NCBI RefSeq assembly: GCF_026151205.1 | Contig: NC_087077.1 | Coordinates: 6,100,483 to 6,164,482 of the forward strand | Source of the DNA: Bolinopsis microptera | Taxonomy: Eukaryota > Ctenophora > Tentaculata > Lobata > Bolinopsidae | Direction of reading: 5' to 3' | Length of the DNA stretch: 64,000 bases | Part shown: positions 1 to 9,816 of the stretch, in pieces | Layout: each line of letters opens with the position of its first letter | Numbering within the stretch: position 1 is the first letter of the stretch | The notes under the pieces: model-generated | Told to the model about the DNA's origin: nothing | The model's database searches: none | What the model saw: the letters and a program-made list of their open reading frames with translations, nothing else | Position numbers and translations under genes: made by a program

Positions 1-1010
1 ATGATAGGCCCATTTTCTTTTGTTCTGTGAATGCATGTCGAACAAGTGCTTCCGATACGGAAGTTTCCATGCTTTCTAGTCTTCGAACATAGTTAAAGAG
101 TTAAATACTTGGGGACTGGCCTCAATAGCAAGAGGGTATCGACCCGTATCACCCCACACTTCTGCATTGGAGGTTCTTTTGCCGACGCTTATAGTCCACT
201 TTAGGAAGGAGAAGTGAACTTTCTCGATCTGATCTTCGGCAATTTCCTTGAGTTGAGGGAACTTGTTCCGGGAAGAGAATGCCGTCATGAATTTGGTCTG
301 GGGTAACCATATCTGACAACCGTAAGAGGCGATAGGAAGAACTAAGCTTAAATATCACAGTTTTCTTAATTGACTGCAGGTCAATCATACTTTTGAGTGA
401 GAAGTAGCTTCTGATAGCTTTCTGCATCAATTTCACTTGTGCTAGCTTCAGACTTCCAGTAAGAGTAAATGTTATGCCGAGGTAGTATAGGTATATTCTT
501 GGACAGAGGAGATGTATATTTGGCCGTAAGTGAAGTTTTTGCATTCTTTTAATATCCTCCCAGCACGGTTGAAAACCATGATTGCTGTTTTAGATATGCT
601 AACTGACAAGCCCCAATCAAGGCAGTAGGATTCGAGAGTGCTGAGCATTTTCTGGAGACTCATCGCATTTAGGGAAAGCAGTATTAGATCATCAGCCAAG
701 AGTAAGTGAGTTACTCGTGTCGAATTGATGATAGGCACTTCAACTTCTTCCTGCTCGTTAAGGTCTTCAGAAAGCTGATGGATAAATATCTTAAAAAGTT
801 CAGGAGACATTGGGTGACCCTGTTCTGTGCCACAAAGAACATCAATCCTTTCTGACAGTTTGTCCAAGAGTTTAATTTTCGCTGATGAGTTAGTATACAT
901 GTGTTTCAAATAGCTGAAGAATCGGCCTTGTATTCCTAAGTGCCAAATCTTGTATAAGAGAGCTTCTCTGCAAACTGTGTCGAAAGCTAATATATTTTGC
1001 AGTTTGCGCG
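1..1010 (-). pseudogene. Decayed LINE reverse transcriptase fragment, continues past the left edge
   Basis: Read on the minus strand from about 985 downwards, conceptual translation gives an ordered RT palm: AFDTVCREALLYKI, then QGHPMSPELFKIFI near 830, then LLLADDLILL near 690 (catalytic DD), then LKLAQVKLMQKA and SYFSLKSMIDL near 400-450, then LKWTISVGKRTSNAEVWGDT near 170. At least two frameshifts separate these blocks, so the copy is dead. The same blocks occur in the better-preserved copy at 19798-21463 and in a short piece at 16158-16252, so the three belong to one family. The clade is not certain; an RTE-like or CR1-like LINE is possible. The 5' endonuclease part is missing. Confidence 0.85.
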
Positions 1011-1506
1011 TTATATTTTATTTCAGTCTATCAGTACCGTTGTATTGATAAAAGCATGATCATGTGACTGTGATACTGAAAGTCGCACTTGAAGTCAATC
1101 GATGAACTTATAGTCTCGAACCGGGCTCGATAAATTAGTTTTAGTTTGTGCCGGTACTTTTAGTGCCGGTACTTTTGCTACGAGGATAAACACAACCAAA
1201 GTAACCAAAGTAAGTAAGTACCCATACGTTGGCCTTAATAGCTTAGTCACGAAGTACCCAATTGAAACAATTTTGTTTGTATGACTTACTACCATACTGG
1301 TTCGAGGAATTTGTCAAATCGAAAAATATTCGTGTAAATTTTTTCAAATGAAGGTTCATTTTCGAATTTTGATAATTTGGACCATCGGATCGAGCCAAAT
1401 TTTATTGAATTGTGTTTAGCCATTTAAATTACGTTTGTCCTGAAAAAAATGAGAGTTCTAGCTTCTCAGATGACCAAGATATGAAGCATAACGAGTTTGT
1501 TTATTA

Positions 1507-1690
1507 CGTGTGATCAGGTGATTGGGTTGAGGTTAGATCTACATTATGTGAATCGTGCAGAGAGCCCCATTACGGTGTCGTAATTGGGTAATCATTGAGT
1601 ACCCAATAAATTTTGCTAACGAGATAAACAAATTGATTGATAACTTCGTCATTTTAAATCCGTTTGGCGACATCTTTTCAGATCAAATTC
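1507..1690. repeat. Dispersed repeat, diverged second copy at 62025-62180
   Basis: Shares ordered blocks with 62025-62180 in the same orientation: GTGATCAG/GCGATCAG, ATTGGGTTGAG, AATCGTGCA, a CCCAATTACGGT-like block, GATAAACA, TTGATAACTTCGTCATTTT and a final CTTCTGCAG/CATCTTTTCAG block. No coding potential was seen. It lies in the otherwise featureless stretch between the left LINE relic and the small element at 1950. Confidence 0.55.
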
Positions 1691-1909
1691 CGGATTTAAT
1701 TACCTATTGCAATATGTTACAACGAATTTTCTAGCATGTTCGCAAACACGAGTATAAGCAATTCAATGTTGATTGGGTGTGGCCCCTAAAAACCGAATTT
1801 TCAAATTTTGGCGACGTAATCCTCGAACAGTATACCATCGGCAAAGCAACAACTCCTAAATTTAAAACACGGCTGTGGTATAAGACCCAACGTATGGGTA
1901 CTGACTTTT

Positions 1910-1912
<3 letters not shown>

Positions 1913-1940
<28 letters not shown>
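1913..1940. repeat. 28-base poly-C tract
   Basis: An uninterrupted run of 28 C on the plus strand abuts the small inverted-repeat element at 1950. G/C homopolymer runs recur in this window (9163, 18822, 46760, 55222, 61511) and several sit at edges of repeats. Confidence 0.95.
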
Positions 1941-1949
1941 TGTATATAT

Positions 1950-2104
1950 GGGCTTTTTGTTCGGATTTCTCCAGTTGCAAGAGTGCTCTACCCGGAGCTG
2001 AGGGAGCTGTATACAATTGAAATTAAATGTTTCATGCTATCCGAAACGAATGCAATCGTCAGTGTTTAAACACTCTTGCAACTGGGGAAACCCAAACAAA
2101 AACC
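1950..2104. mobile_element. Short MITE-like element with 35-bp terminal inverted repeats
   Basis: The left end reads GGCTTTTTGTTCGGATTTCT and continues CCAGTTGCAAGAGTG. The right end, 2069-2104, read on the other strand gives GGTTTTTGTTTGGGTTTCCC and then CAGTTGCAAGAGTG. The roughly 155-bp unit is too short to code and sits between TATA-rich flanks. Superfamily is unknown. Confidence 0.6.
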
Positions 2105-2240
2105 ATACATATGTATTATATATAATTATATATATGTAGCAGAGTCAAAACAGGAGTGCTAGTGCTCTCCTTGACCGATTTATGTTTCATTCCTGTTCAG
2201 TTCCAGATTTTTGATATGACTAATTGGGACAGTAACTTAC

Positions 2241-3415
2241 AAACTCCAAACGTCAGAGATGCGGCCATCATAGTCCTTTCCTTTTACTATTTCGGGGGCA
2301 GCGTAGGCAAGGGAGCCACAGTGTGTTTTTAATTGGACACTCTCAGGGTTAATAGTTCGGGCAAATCCGAAATCAGACAACTTTATTCTGAAATAAGAGG
2401 GATCGTTTAACTACAAGCGTGGTAGAACTTTAATGGTCATTTAGTGTTTGCATGAACAAAACGCCTGACGGTGGCACAATCTGCTGGTTGCGGTGCTACT
2501 GCTAAATAATATATTTATAGCAGGTTTAGGTCACATTGCTGCCATGTAGCAAGTGTAGACCCGCAGTACTCGGTAACTATATTAATATAGGCGGTTAAAT
2601 TATTATTACTATTAGGAACGCAGTTGACTCAGATTTTAACTTACACCATGTCTTTGTCGAATAAGATGTTTTCGCATTTCAGATCCCTGTGGACAATATT
2701 TTTAACGTGACAGTGCTCCACAGCCTCCAAAATCTGTTGAAAATAAGCTTTGGCATCATTTTCGGCGATTTTCCTTTGATTGGCGTTGATGAAATCGAGG
2801 AGGTCGCCCTTTTCAGCTTCTTGCATTACAATGTACATACTTCTTTCTGTTTCCAATATTTCGAGCACTCGCACTATGTTCTTATGTCGCAGTTTATGGA
2901 TACATTGAATCTCCCGTGGCAGAAACTTTGTGAGGTAATCCTTGGGGGCACTTTTTTTGGAGACGATTTTGACAGCGACCTAAAATATTTGATCACTGAG
3001 GTAGATTTCAAAACTTATTTGAGTAGTCAATCGATCAAACGAAGTAAAGATGCAACTTACAAAATGGTTAATTCCAAACTCTATGTATAATCTTATAATC
3101 TTATCTTATAATGCTACGTTCAAATTAGTAATAATATGAAATTAGAAGTCATTCACTTACATGGCTTTTAAATTTTTCGGAGTAGCATCGTCTCACTTTA
3201 GCGTAAGCTCCAGTTCCTATGACATCTCCAAATATATACCCAGGAATCTTCTCCCTCGGCTTTGGCACGTGAGTGGAAGTAAGTCCAATATCTGAGGTCG
3301 TCGGTGAATCTGATTCATTTCCACTTTTTGACGTCATTTTGACAAAGTTTCTAATCCCATTTACGTTTTTGAACAAACAATTTCTTTCTGAAACTCGAAT
3401 AATATAATGAAACAA
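2241..3415 (-). CDS. TSSK-like serine/threonine kinase, 5' three exons only
   Basis: Three exons splice in frame with GT-AG borders: 3415 (or 3337) to 3161, 2979-2645, and 2387-2241. The joined product has a glycine-rich loop (GDVIGTGAYAKVRRC), VAVKIVSKK with the ATP lysine, LPREI with the helix-C glutamate, HRDLKCEN, DKDMVIKLSDFGFAR and HCGSLAYAAPE, ending at ISDVWSL. The HRDLKCENIL and CGSLAYAAPE blocks are typical of testis-specific serine kinases, which act in late spermatogenesis in animals. Two starts are possible; 3337 (MTSKSGNE) gives the more family-like N-terminus. The rest of the C-lobe (helices F-I) is not found between 1 and 2240, which holds repeats only, so the gene is either truncated by insertions or continues beyond the window. 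Confidence 0.82.
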
Positions 3416-3446
3416 ACTATGTAAAAACTGACCACTGAATCAAATG

Positions 3447-3452
3447 CACGTG
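3447..3452. promoter_or_regulatory. CACGTG E-box upstream of the TSSK-like gene
   Basis: A palindromic CACGTG lies 32-37 bases upstream of the first ATG at 3415 and 23 bases from the X-box. It could bind bHLH-type factors. A six-base match has little weight alone and is reported because it clusters with the X-box and GCGC-rich sequence to 3505. Confidence 0.3.
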
Positions 3453-3474
3453 CCGTTGCGCGACCTATTTACTT

Positions 3475-3488
3475 GTTGTCATGGGAAC
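3475..3488. promoter_or_regulatory. Consensus RFX X-box in the TSSK-like promoter
   Basis: GTTGTCATGGGAAC fits the RFX consensus GTHNYYATRRNAAC at every position. It is 60 bases upstream of the ATG at 3415 and 138 from the ATG at 3337, on a gene whose family acts in sperm. RFX factors are known regulators of ciliary and spermiogenic genes. That it controls this gene is inference. Confidence 0.6.
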
Positions 3489-3789
3489 GCGCAGTCATGC
3501 GCGTGTTGATTTTTATTGGAGACAGTACTTTAACAATTAAATCTGAATAGATTTAATTGTTGATATTTGTTGAGTCGGGTTAGTAGGACATTCAGCGTTT
3601 CATCTTTCATCATAAATTCGCCGTTGTAATTTGTCAAATATGTCAATGAAAATAATATCGCGAAAACTTAAAGTTTTGTATGTTACAACGGCCAGAATGA
3701 ATGACTCAACAAACAAATTTGTTTATCCCAACGGGACAATTCCCCATCCTCTTACAAACATGTATTGTAAGAAAATACACTCTAGTAAA

Positions 3790-4672
3790 AGCCACACTCA
3801 TCTCTCTGATTTGTCGTCAGTATGAATTATCCTTCCTTTGATGTAGTGGTGCTTGTTTGGCTCAGTGTTCTTCTTCTTTTGCAAGTTTTGAACAAGAAGT
3901 CTATCCTCAACTCGATCCTTCAATGAGCAGTCTGGATAGGACTAATGAAGACTGAGCTGAACTTCTCTGATTGTCGCAGCTTTCGAGCTTGACTGAGTAT
4001 TTGATAGGCTGTACTGGAACTGGCCAGAGTAACCTTGACTGGCCGAGTAGTTTTCTCCCTCGACTTGCCAACTCTACTGAGCTCCATTGCTAGTTTCAGT
4101 CCAATCTCCTCAAATATGTCTCCGAAAGTTCTGTTCAAGTCTTTACTGGAATTTTCCGGTAAACCAAAAATCATGATGTTCTTGCTCCGGTCTTCTGCTT
4201 GCACCACAAACTTGACGACTTCCTTCAAAAGTTCAAAGTCTCGGCCCTCGGGGGTAACTGAGCTTTCAGGTTGACAAACCATGACGTTTTCCTGAACTGC
4301 ATCGCTGTAAGATTTAAACTGACTTTCTACTGTGTCTTTAACGACGGTCTGCACTCTGCACTGCCTGCAACTGTTTCTGTAACTGTTTTTCTTTGCAGTC
4401 AATTATTGATTCCTGAGCGCTGATAACCAATTTCTGATTCTCAATCAACTGATTCTTGATTGAGCCCAGTCCATTTTTCATCGTCTTTAACTTGTCATTT
4501 TGAAAGTGAACCAAATGAAACGATTCTGACAGAAACGCTGCAAACTTTTCTTTTGCACTATACAGAAGTCATGTCAACTGGTGCTTCACAACCGAACTGA
4601 TTCATAACTTTTTCCATCCTATCCTCAGCTTTAAACATAATACTGTCAATCTCCGTGTCGTCCACAGCTGCC
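3790..4672 (-). pseudogene. Decayed LINE ORF1 (coiled coil plus RRM-like domain)
   Basis: Reading from ATG 4672 gives an acidic start (MAAVDDTEIDSIMFKAEDRM), then, after frameshifts, a helical glutamine/leucine-rich stretch and a domain with RSKNIMIFGLPENS, RPVKVTLASS, ARKLR and VFISPIQT, followed in another frame by KDRVEDRLLVQNLQKKK. The order matches the RRM plus C-terminal domain of many LINE ORF1 proteins, which bind element RNA as chaperones. At least two frameshifts (near 4400-4560 and near 3920) kill the copy. No ORF2 follows downstream on the minus strand, so the copy is 3' incomplete. Confidence 0.75.
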
Positions 4673-5560
4673 ATGATGTGAGGCTATTTACCTGGCTATT
4701 ATACTTATGTTCATAATCATAGAGATTGGAATGAACATAAATATAATAGCCTGGGGATTGGGGAATGGCAGGCTGAGCGGGGTCACGAAATCCTCTCCGA
4801 ACCTCTACGTGGTGTGGCCTGGTTGGCACTAACCGGTGGTGTGCTCTCTTGTTGAGTACAAAGGTTGGGACTTGCCAACTCAAAGTTCCCATAGGAACCA
4901 GGAAGTCAACACTTACAGCTACCAAGCACCAGGAAATTTCTCTTTTAGCTTTTTAGATATCAGGTCCCATCGAAGTCACCCACCACAGAGCTAGGGATTC
5001 CAATTCGCTCATCCTGACTACAAGGACACACTGATAATGAGTAGTCTTGGCACTTCTCCCTCCAGTAACTACTTTTCAGGTCTTTTCAGTTAAGACAGCT
5101 AATGCGTAAGGGCTGACACACGCTAGACACAGGCTCGTGATAAGACAGAATTAGGGATTTCAACTCTGACTACGAGGACTCACTGATAGCGACAATTCCT
5201 GGCACTTCTTCCTCCAGTAACCACTTTTCAGGGGGACTGGGTTAGCTTTGCCACACCCTTTATTGAAGTGTGACTGGACGCTCTACAATCATCTAGTAGC
5301 AGCAGAGTTTGACTGACACCCTTACTGGTTCTATTCAGTTTCTACAGCGGAAGTTCTCAACACTCGAAAACAGTTCATCTCGGACATCCTGCAGAGATGC
5401 TTTATCACAGCCTGCCCCATAACACGGGGAACCCTTAGATGTACAGTACCCTGGTGGACAGCATAGCTCACCAAAGCATAGTGGACCTCTTTAGTTCTGA
5501 GACGCAAAGCTAACCGGACCAGGAATAAACATCAATGCAATGCTTAGGGGATGAAAATAG
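4673..5560 (-). other. Probable 5' untranslated part of the decayed LINE
   Basis: No coding potential is visible. Two blocks repeat inside it: CACTGATAATGAG...GGCACTTCTCCCTCCAGTAA near 5030-5065 and CACTGATAGCGAC...GGCACTTCTTCCTCCAGTAA near 5180-5220, roughly 150 bases apart. The segment 4745-4790 resembles the LINE tail found at 27449-27481 and, inverted, at 24605-24636. 5561-5774 shows nothing recognisable. Confidence 0.4.
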
Positions 5561-5778
5561 GACATACAACGTTTAACGATTAACGATTTACTCGAACTTT
5601 TGATACATTTTTTAGCTCGACGTTACATGGTATCAATTCAGGACAGATATTCCTTCTTCAGGTTCATTGAGAAAATCGTACCCGCTATTTTCGTTACACA
5701 TGGCAAGTATCTAGACTAATGATATCATAGGATCTCCATCAATCATAAATTCCTCTCAGATTCCCAGGCTGCATTTAA

Positions 5779-7407
5779 GGGGACATACACCAAAAGCTTT
5801 TATGCCCTGGCCCTGCTGTTAACTTCATATTAAGAAAGTATACATCAAAACAATAAGATTTGATACATTAAAAATTATTTTTGAGGACCCGGAAATTTTG
5901 AGAAGTCTGTCACTGTAATACCGATATTTCGGTCATTTTAAAAGTCTTTTGGCTGATTTTTTTACTGAAGATTACTTACAATCCGTACAAGAAACCCCTA
6001 AAAGGATTATATAATTGAACCATAAATGACGAAGTTATAAACCAAACAAGGTCGAGAGAAGCAAAATTGAAATTTTTGTAAAAATCAAAGTTGTATATTT
6101 TACCATTCACCCAGGTCATAAGATATCGCTTCAAAAATTCTTGTGAGTGTAGCTGATAATCATATCCAACTTTTTGGAACAGGATTTCTCTCAATTTTGA
6201 GTTTTAAGGTATGAAATGTGGCCTCAAACGACTAAGTAAAATTCATCGTAAAAAGGGCCAAACATGGCAGATTTAAGGCTTAAAATGCCTATAACTGATA
6301 AAGTATCAGTTTTTTTGAAATAATTTTTACAGAATCGTAATCAGCTTGAGAAGACGAATCTTTTAGTACCAAATTTATAATAGTTAAAGACACAAAATTT
6401 GTAAAAAAATGTGTACAATTTGTACAAAATTTATACAAGGGGGGACCCTCGTGTTCGAGCTAGAAAATTATTTAAGACAATTTGTCTTATAAAATCACCT
6501 ATTTGGTACTAAAAGATTCGTCTTCTCAAGCTGATTACGATTCTGTAAAAATTATTTCAAAAAAACTGATACTTTATCAGTTATATCACGTTTTATGCCT
6601 GGTTTTACACTTCATTTAGGTATACTCAAAAAAAGTTTGATACAAAAAATTATTTTTGGCCCGAATTTTGTAGTAAGTCCTGTACTGTAATACATTTCGG
6701 TCATTTTAAAAGTCTAGGCAATTTTTTAGAATTCTTACAATCCGACTAGCCCTAAATAATGAAATAAATGTACGAAATTTAAAACGAAACAGGTAGAACA
6801 AAATTGAATTGAAATCAAAGTTGATATTACATACCAGATAAGATAACGATAATGCATTCACAAATTTTGTGAGGTACTGAAATCATATCCACTTTTGAAT
6901 CAGATCTCGTCATTTGGTTTTAGTTGAAATGTCTAAACACTTAATTCATCGTTAATTAAGCCAACATGGCAGATTTTAACTTTAAATCCTAAATGATAAA
7001 TATCAGTTGTTTTGACAAGTTTTTACAGATCTAATCAGCTGAAACAATCTTTTATACAATGTTATAACTAGTATAAGAACAACAATGGCATTTTAAGCCT
7101 TAAATCTGCCATGTTTGGCCCTTTTTACGATGAATTTTACTTGGTTTATAACTTCGTCATTTATGGTTCAATTATATAATCCTTTTAGGGGTTTCTTGTA
7201 CGGATTGTAAGTAATCTTCAGTAAAAAAATCAGCCAAAAGACTTTTAAAATGACCGAAATATCGGTATTACAGTGACAGACTTCTCAAAATTTCCGGGTC
7301 CTCAAAAATAATTTTTAATGTATCAAATCTTATTGTTTTGATGTATACTTTCTTAATATGAAGTTAACAGCAGGGCCAGGGCATAAAAGCTTTTGGTGTA
7401 TGTCCCC
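5779..7407. mobile_element. Foldback DNA element with TTAA target-site duplications
   Basis: The ends are long inverted repeats: 5779-6046 is matched, essentially base for base, by the reverse complement of about 7140-7407. The right arm then continues with the complement of 6230-6290, so a ~180-base block of the left arm is missing from the right. The termini read GGGGACATACACCAAAAGC and the element is flanked by TTAA on both sides (5775-5778 and 7408-7411), as for piggyBac-type insertion. Internally, 6296-6370 and 6510-6590 form a second inverted pair, and 6600-7080 is a diverged direct copy of the left arm. No transposase is present. A distant relative is at 16382-17706. Confidence 0.8.
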
Positions 7408-7429
7408 TTAAAGCGCTTAACAGCACCAG

Positions 7430-7870
7430 TTTTAACTCCAAGTTCGATCTGAACATCTCAGACCAACTCAACTCACTAGGTATTCTCATCGAGTAGAACT
7501 TCGTTCCAGGACATGAAGGAATATACGGTAAAGAACTAACGGACGAATTCGCAAGGGACGATCAATCCAACAACATCCCCATAGGACCAGAACCCTTCCT
7601 CCCAATTAGGCCACACTCAGTGACAAAGGAACATTCAACTTGAGATGTTCCTCTACAAATATAAATACAGGAACTTTAATTTTTCTGGATCTCACATCAG
7701 ATGGCTTACATGGTCGCTTTCAGGATAGGTCACAGCCCACTAGTTTATTTTCAGAACGTGGCAAACAACGTCAACTTCGAGACGCAAGATTGTGAACACT
7801 TTTCAGGAGAAGCAGAAACATCCCAGCACCTCCTCTGCAAGTGCATCCATGGATCATGACGTTCAGAATG
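7430..7870 (+). pseudogene. LINE RNase H domain relic
   Basis: Around 7497 one frame reads NFVPGHEGIYGKELTDEFAR, which matches the last RNase H motif of LINEs of the I/R1/LOA type (V/I-P-G/S-H-x-G-I-x-G-N-E-x-A/T-D). The frame breaks near 7630, and a later frame gives GEAETSQHLLCKC, a Cys/His knuckle usual at the C-terminus of such ORF2 proteins. Only this 3' end remains. The RT relic at 15361-16158 could be from a related element. Confidence 0.65.
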
Positions 7871-7980
7871 AGGATAATTGGTAAACTCTACCTTAACAAC
7901 AGTAAGGTATTGCAGTTCAGCAATTTTAAGACCACGTTTCACACTTAAGCCACCGTAATCTGATCCGTCGGGCTGGAAAC

Positions 7981-8025
7981 CTAGCTGATTAGCTATTTAG
8001 CTAATTAGCTAATTAGCTAATTGAG
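7981..8025. repeat. Short tandem repeat of TAGCTAAT type
   Basis: About four copies of an 8-base TAGCTAAT/TAGCTATT unit, itself nearly palindromic. It is simple sequence between the LINE relic and the PIM-like gene. Confidence 0.8.
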
Positions 8026-8163
8026 ACTGTCAAACTTCATTAATTTAACTACTATGGGGCTTCATGTTGGAAGTATTTTATCATTGGATCCAATTGCACG
8101 TAAAGTCCGATGAATTTCAACCGTTAATTACCTAATCAGCATTCCCCGCCTTATTTACCAGTG

Positions 8164-8170
8164 TATAAAG
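8164..8170 (+). promoter_or_regulatory. Possible TATA element of the PIM-like kinase gene
   Basis: TATAAAG lies 105-111 bases upstream of the ATG at 8275, leaving room for a short leader. In AT-rich DNA such a match can be chance. Confidence 0.3.
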
Positions 8171-8274
8171 ATGTATACAGGTATCGTGTTGTCATCTTAC
8201 TACTTTTGCATCCGAATTTATAATCGTTTGTCCATCTAGCGTTTCTCAAATCTGCTGTTGCGTTGTCGTCAACA

Positions 8275-9141
8275 ATGAACACCAAAAGAAAATCAGGATT
8301 AGGGATCGCGACTCCGAGCCAGATGACCGACGAATCATTCTACAGTTACTACAACCTAAGAAAACATCTTGGGAGCGGTGGTTACGGTATGGTGTGGGCA
8401 TGCGAGGAGAAGCAGCGGCCCGGTAAGATGAGTGCCGTGAAGATTATATCTGAAGCGAAGTGCAGGCGTAAAACTTACTGCCCTACTCGTGATTGCGATG
8501 TGCCTGACGAAGTTGCACTTTGGATGCCCCTTTCTCATCCTCTCATCCTTTCCCTCAACGATGTATTTTACGAAAGCTTCAGTAGACATTGGTACCTTGT
8601 CACAGACTATGATCCTGACGCTTATGATTTGTTTCATTTTGTAGACGTGAATGGCCGTCTTAATTCAAAAGATGCTGCCAACGTTATCAGTCAAATTATC
8701 GAAGCTGCATACTACCTGACCCAGCAAGGGGTGGATCACAGGGATATCAAAGACGAAAATATTCTGTACAATTATAAAACAAGGCAGATCAAACTCATCG
8801 ACTTTGGATCCGCATCGATCCTCACAACAGACTCCTACAGAAGTTACCAAGGGACGGACGTTTATCTACCTCCAGAGTACTACCACTTTAAGTGCTACGA
8901 TCCATTTCCGGCTTGTGTGTGGTCCATCGGGTGTCTTACCTACGTGTTATTTAATGGAGACTGTCCATTTAATACTAAGAAGGATGTTCAAGAATTCGAA
9001 TCCCTGCAGTGGAAGGTTGACAAGAAGACTCTCAACAGTCAAGGGGTGAACTTCATTGAAATGTGCCTTGAGGTGGACCCCAATCGGAGGATCGACCTGG
9101 GATCCTTGATCCATCATCCATGGATAAAAATGTACAGTTGA
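8275..9141 (+). CDS. PIM-like serine/threonine protein kinase, single exon
   Basis: An open frame of 288 codons starting at the first ATG (MNTKRKSG) carries a complete kinase domain: glycine loop GSGGYG (33-38), AVK with Lys56, helix-C Glu79, HRDIKDEN (155-162), LIDFGSAS with Asp176, GTDVYLPPE in the activation segment, and VWSIGC in helix F. The HRDIKDEN, LIDFGSA and VYLPPE blocks are those of the PIM family, constitutively active cytoplasmic kinases that promote growth and survival. The domain is complete and the length is near that of vertebrate PIMs. The absence of introns, while neighbouring genes are split, suggests an old retrogene or a PIM expansion of intronless copies. An insert rich in Cys and Arg (63-76, between beta3 and helix C) is not usual. 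A poly-C run follows the stop. Confidence 0.9.
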   Translation: MNTKRKSGLGIATPSQMTDESFYSYYNLRKHLGSGGYGMVWACEEKQRPGKMSAVKIISEAKCRRKTYCPTRDCDVPDEVALWMPLSHPLILSLNDVFYESFSRHWYLVTDYDPDAYDLFHFVDVNGRLNSKDAANVISQIIEAAYYLTQQGVDHRDIKDENILYNYKTRQIKLIDFGSASILTTDSYRSYQGTDVYLPPEYYHFKCYDPFPACVWSIGCLTYVLFNGDCPFNTKKDVQEFESLQWKVDKKTLNSQGVNFIEMCLEVDPNRRIDLGSLIHHPWIKMYS

Positions 9142-9816
9142 AAATAGAAGAGAAAAGTTTAAACCCCCCCCCCCCCCTCCTTCAATTAATCTGATTCTTA
9201 TTTGTATTTTATATTCACGTTTAACTTAAATATACTAACCACATATTGTTGTTCAAATAAGCGTTACGATAAGCATAACATAAAACCTAAACGAGAATCT
9301 TGTTAATTGTGTTGATGAGGTTCCCAATATCATCATTTGGGATAAAGTACTTTGTTGTTACTATGAACCGTTTTTCAGTGATTCACTATTTGAAATAATG
9401 AAGGTAAGTATCGACGAGATTCTTAGAAATTAGAAAATACTTTTAATTTCACATGCAAATTGTAACTTTAAGGACCGATGAATGAATTTACTGAAATTGG
9501 GTCTTTTGCAACTATTATAGGGTACTGGGGTTGTTCCATGACAAGTGTTCATTGAAGTTGTGTAAGTAAAATTACGTGCTCGGATCTTAGGTCATTTCTC
9601 AATTAAAGCACATAAAACGATTCGACATTAAAAAAGCTTGACATTGTAGATATGATGACAAATGTAACATAAACAAGTCAAAACATATAGAAAGTCGCAT
9701 CATGCTTCTTAAATTTAACTGCAACTCAATTTCATTCGTCGACTTGCAGTTTTTTCTAATGGCTGTTTTCAAAAATTAATCCATGACCCTTCACGATCCT
9801 TTTATAGGGGTATGTT
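9142..9816. other. Convergent intergenic region between PIM-like and GPCR genes
   Basis: AT-rich with a C-run at 9163-9177. No ORF, repeat family or RNA gene recognised. It must hold the 3' ends of both flanking genes. Confidence 0.5.

Noticed and set aside
3631-3825. 64-codon plus ORF after the TSSK promoter
   Set aside because: It overlaps the 3' end of the decayed LINE ORF1 on the other strand and shows no family signature.
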